DNA of 8,771 bases from Gammaproteobacteria bacterium. GTDB taxonomy: Bacteria > Pseudomonadota > Gammaproteobacteria > Pseudomonadales > Pseudohongiellaceae. This document shows, piece by piece, positions 6,646-8,771 of this stretch (position 1 is the stretch's first letter; each line of letters opens with the position of its first letter). Where the stretch lies: positions 6,853 through 15,623 of the forward strand of contig JAESUV010000005.1 of assembly GCA_016762975.1 (NCBI GenBank), in the 5' to 3' direction. Under the pieces are notes generated by a model. The model was not told the origin of the DNA and ran no database searches. It saw only the letters and a program-made list of their open reading frames with translations. Position numbers and translations under genes: made by a program.

Positions 6646-8458
6646 TTTGTAAACTATTGTGAAGAAATTGTAGCCGTGCGCTGAAGTTGTCACTGGCAGC
6701 AATTTCTTCACCGTAGTCGCGCTCTAAAATTTGCAGCGCGCTCATTGCACTTTCTCTCTCCTGTGCACGAATCAGCCAATTCACCTGATAGAGACCAACC
6801 CGCACATCCGGTCGCAGGCGAAAGGACTTCGCTGCCAAGCTCACAGCTGCAGTAAAGTTTTCTGTAGATGCCTGCAACAACGCTTGATAAAAAACCATAT
6901 CTGCTTGGCTCACCGCGTAATTGGGATTCGATACGAGTTCATCTAGCACCAGTTGGACTTTTTGGATCGGAGCACTCGGACACCTTCCCTCGATGATGCC
7001 GAACACCAAATTGTTCAAGGAAAAAACGGCAGCATAGTCGTGAGGTGCTTCACGCCCTTGCCTACTTAGAACTTCGTCTTCGGGGGGTTCTCCGCTTGGT
7101 AGGATGCAGGAAAATTCCAACCATCTTATATAGGGTGAAATGCTCAACCGTTCTGGATCTATGACTGTCATGTGATAGTCGAATGCGGCTTGAATCTGCC
7201 CGGCGATACTGAGTTTCTCGACTAGGTTGGACTGCGCTCCTTCCGAGGCTGGATGTTGTTCGACCGCGGCATAGGCCTGATCTAGGGCGCCGCCCCACAG
7301 CGCCGTCTGTCGCACAGTTGTGATCGACATGAAGGCTACTGCGATAAAAGCGATTACTATCACGGCATTTCTCTTATTGCTATCTAGTCGCGGAAGAACA
7401 TCGCTTATCAATACCACTAGTGCAAATACCGGTCCTAACAGCGGTAGATAATTTCGATGTTCGAAATAGTATTCCAGTGGAAGAAATGTAGACTCCAGGG
7501 CATGACCTGCAAAGAACCATAGAACAGCGAATGAAAACAGTGGCCACTGCTTACGCTTAATCAATCCGATGGCAATCAAGCCGAAGATAAGCACGAGACT
7601 CAAGACTAGCGAGAGGCCTTGCGCATTAGAAAAATCGTCATGGAACACCCCATAGTAGTTAGGTAGCAACACGGCGATGCTCGCTAAATACATTGCTAGC
7701 ACTGGAAACTGCGTTAAGACTCGCTCGGAAAAGCTAAACGGTTTTAGGTTATAGCCTTCTAGTGTACTGGGCATGATCAAAATCATTCCCACCACGCCAA
7801 TTAGCACCGTCCCTACTAACAAGCCCTGACGAAATCTCAACAGCAGTTTTGGCTGCTCGCTACTTGCGAACAATGTGTACTCAAGCGCGAGTACGTAGAG
7901 ATAGATCAATACGCCATTCTCTTTACTCAATACTGCGAGGAGTGCAACTGGAACTAGGCCTATTAACAACAGACCGATACCGCGCACGTTCTCGTTTTGT
8001 ATTATGAGCTTCCGACCCAGCAGATAGAATAAGATAGAGAGCAGGCTGAACGTTGCAGAGAGCAACGTCATCCTCTGCACAACATACAGGACGGTAGAAG
8101 CTTGAATGGGATGCGCGAGCCAGATGAAACTGATCGCCGCTATAGCAGGAATTGGAAGCGCTTTCCCCCGCCACTGTTTCCCTATTAACACGCAGCACAG
8201 AGCAAGCAGACAACCGTTAACGAGATGAATGAGGAGGTTTATGAACTTGAAATTACGAGGGTCTGGCCAGGACTCGTGCTGAAGCAGGAAGCTGAATATT
8301 GAAACAGGCCTGCCAAGTAGGCCAGCGAAACCGGTTGTCGCTAGGCTAAGAATGTCATTGAGATTTGGATTCGGCGGTAGTTGATTAAGGACATTAAGAT
8401 TTGGCGTATCGTCGAGCAGAAAAGCACCACTCAAGCCGCTCCAGTACATTGCCATCAC
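6632..8458 (-). CDS. GT-C-fold, TMTC-like membrane protein with soluble C-terminal (TPR-like) part; probable glycosyltransferase
   Basis: This polytopic inner-membrane protein probably transfers sugar from a lipid carrier to a protein or glycan on the periplasmic side. From GTG 8458 it has 608 residues. It opens with GLSGAFLLDDTPNL: the paired Asp 16-17 fits the catalytic acidic motif of the first outer loop in GT-C enzymes. GRPVSIFSF (49-57), LAHPIQASTVLYVVQRM (114-130) and FEHRNYLPLLG (332-342) are conserved-looking motifs I associate with bacterial TMTC-like TPR membrane proteins. About ten hydrophobic segments run to residue ~380; residues ~385-608 are soluble, Ala-rich and helical, ending in degenerate TPR-like repeats (NFTAAVSLAAKSFRLRP). 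Donor and acceptor are unknown. The GTG start lies after the first membrane helix: the same frame is open back to 8551 and encodes a hydrophobic segment there, so the true N-terminus is upstream (see the separate entry). It follows ccoP closely on the same strand. Confidence 0.75.
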   Translation of the reverse strand: MMAMYWSGLSGAFLLDDTPNLNVLNQLPPNPNLNDILSLATTGFAGLLGRPVSIFSFLLQHESWPDPRNFKFINLLIHLVNGCLLALCCVLIGKQWRGKALPIPAIAAISFIWLAHPIQASTVLYVVQRMTLLSATFSLLSILFYLLGRKLIIQNENVRGIGLLLIGLVPVALLAVLSKENGVLIYLYVLALEYTLFASSEQPKLLLRFRQGLLVGTVLIGVVGMILIMPSTLEGYNLKPFSFSERVLTQFPVLAMYLASIAVLLPNYYGVFHDDFSNAQGLSLVLSLVLIFGLIAIGLIKRKQWPLFSFAVLWFFAGHALESTFLPLEYYFEHRNYLPLLGPVFALVVLISDVLPRLDSNKRNAVIVIAFIAVAFMSITTVRQTALWGGALDQAYAAVEQHPASEGAQSNLVEKLSIAGQIQAAFDYHMTVIDPERLSISPYIRWLEFSCILPSGEPPEDEVLSRQGREAPHDYAAVFSLNNLVFGIIEGRCPSAPIQKVQLVLDELVSNPNYAVSQADMVFYQALLQASTENFTAAVSLAAKSFRLRPDVRVGLYQVNWLIRAQERESAMSALQILERDYGEEIAASDNFSARLQFLHNSLQSSTN

Positions 8459-8551
8459 AACAAGTGCTAGAACAACCGTCAGTCCAGTCGCGATAAATAC
8501 TTGATTTCGAATCAGGGGGCCTCGGGCACTTTCCTCGAATAGACGATGGAA
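8459..8551 (-). other. Upstream in-frame extension of the GT-C gene encoding its first membrane helix
   Basis: In the same frame as the gene, codons run without a stop from 8551 to 8459 (TGA at 8552-8554). They read FHRLFEESARGPLIRNQ, then a hydrophobic stretch IATGLTVVLALVVMAM that runs into the GTG start, followed by the LLDD loop. GT-C enzymes need a helix before that loop, so this segment is probably translated. It holds no ATG, GTG or TTG; only rare starts such as CTG 8515 or ATT 8512 are available. The nearest ATG (8555) is one frame away; removing one base anywhere between, for instance in the G5 run at 8515-8519 (C5 on the coding strand), would join it to the gene. Confidence 0.6.
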
Positions 8552-8597
8552 TCATAGCGCATCTAGGCGAGGATAGCAGGACGAAGGCCCTTGGGAG

Positions 8598-8771
8598 CTA
8601 ACGTGCGAGCATAGCCACTAGCAATTTAATTTGCGCGTCGTCTAGACGTTTGCCGAATGCAGGCATGACCCCAGCTCTGCCCGTCGCAATCGACGCCGTG
8701 ATAGTGTCTAGATCACCGCCATAGAGCCAGATATTGTCGGCAAGGTTCGGCGCACCCAATAGCGGATTGCC
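8598..8771 (-). CDS. ccoP: cbb3-type cytochrome c oxidase subunit III (CcoP), C-terminal end (5' part outside window)
   Basis: The last 57 codons of ccoP enter from the right edge and end at TAG 8598-8600. CcoP is the membrane-anchored dihaem cytochrome c subunit that passes electrons to the catalytic subunit CcoN of the high-affinity cbb3 oxidase, used at low oxygen. The fragment reads GNPLLGAPNLADNIWLYGG, then a helix TITASIATGRA, then GVMPAFGKRLDDAQIKLLVA. These match the end of the second haem-c domain: GNP.LGAPNL..D.IWLYGG and the G(V/M)MPA loop. The Met at 8664-8666 should be the axial ligand of the second haem. The usual AYVYSLS-like ending is replaced by a short MLAR, so the tail is a few residues shorter than common. 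The CXXCH motifs lie outside the window. The rest of the cco operon should lie to the right. Low-oxygen control by FNR/Anr is usual for this family but cannot be seen here. Confidence 0.88.
   Translation of the reverse strand, partial: GNPLLGAPNLADNIWLYGGDLDTITASIATGRAGVMPAFGKRLDDAQIKLLVAMLAR

Noticed and set aside
6731..6946. + strand open frame opposite the GT-C gene
   Set aside because: It has no family-like motifs or ribosome-binding site and is antisense to a convincing coding region. The same applies to the other open frames opposite the czc genes.
8514..8562. 16-codon ORF from ATG 8562 on the - strand between ccoP and the GT-C gene
   Set aside because: It is very short, has no good ribosome-binding site, and overlaps the more convincing upstream extension of the GT-C gene.
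1..8771. tRNA, rRNA, CRISPR array, insertion sequence or attachment site
   Set aside because: I saw no spaced repeats, transposase-like coding sequence, terminal inverted repeats or tRNA-like cloverleaf in either strand.

Overview
The window looks like a chromosomal segment of a Gram-negative proteobacterium, most likely a gammaproteobacterium. It carries a complete tripartite efflux pump spanning the inner and outer membranes, signal peptides of the usual Gram-negative kind, and the end of a cbb3-type cytochrome oxidase subunit gene. Base composition appears balanced, without strong AT or GC bias. The taxonomic assignment is inference from gene types only.

Layout, left to right. (1) The 3' end of a CBS-domain protein gene on the + strand (ends at 230). 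(2) A 233-base intergenic region with an inverted repeat (279-298), an FNR/Anr-like box (382-395) and a short dyad over a possible -10 element. (3) A + strand gene set that reads as one operon: a 129-residue membrane protein of unknown function, then an outer-membrane factor (CzcC type), a periplasmic adaptor (CzcB type) and an RND pump (CzcA type). The last three genes are tightly packed, with a 4-base overlap between czcC and czcB and a 10-base gap between czcB and czcA. (4) A short convergent junction. (5) On the - strand, a multi-spanning membrane protein with a soluble C-terminal part, of the GT-C / TMTC-like glycosyltransferase type. (6) At the right edge, also on the - strand, the last 57 codons of ccoP, the dihaem subunit of cbb3 cytochrome oxidase. 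This coding sequence is short and easily overlooked.

How the genes work together: CzcA uses the proton gradient to drive divalent metal ions out, CzcB couples it to the outer-membrane channel CzcC, and the complex exports metal from periplasm or cytoplasm to the outside. The pump carries the Asp-402/Asp-408/Glu-415 set of the Zn/Co/Cd (CzcA) branch and lacks a recognisable Cu/Ag methionine triad, so divalent cations are the likely substrate. The small leading protein sits where czcI-type genes sit and may modulate the system. No regulator of the pump lies inside the window. The - strand pair (ccoP, then the GT-C protein) is closely spaced with no visible terminator, so co-transcription is possible.

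The points most worth a second look are the N-terminus of the GT-C protein (its first membrane segment is encoded upstream of any standard start in that frame, next to a five-base homopolymer), the FNR-like box ahead of the metal-efflux operon, and the uncharacterised 129-residue protein. I see no clear sign of a wholly new system: the core of the window is a recognisable metal-resistance operon.
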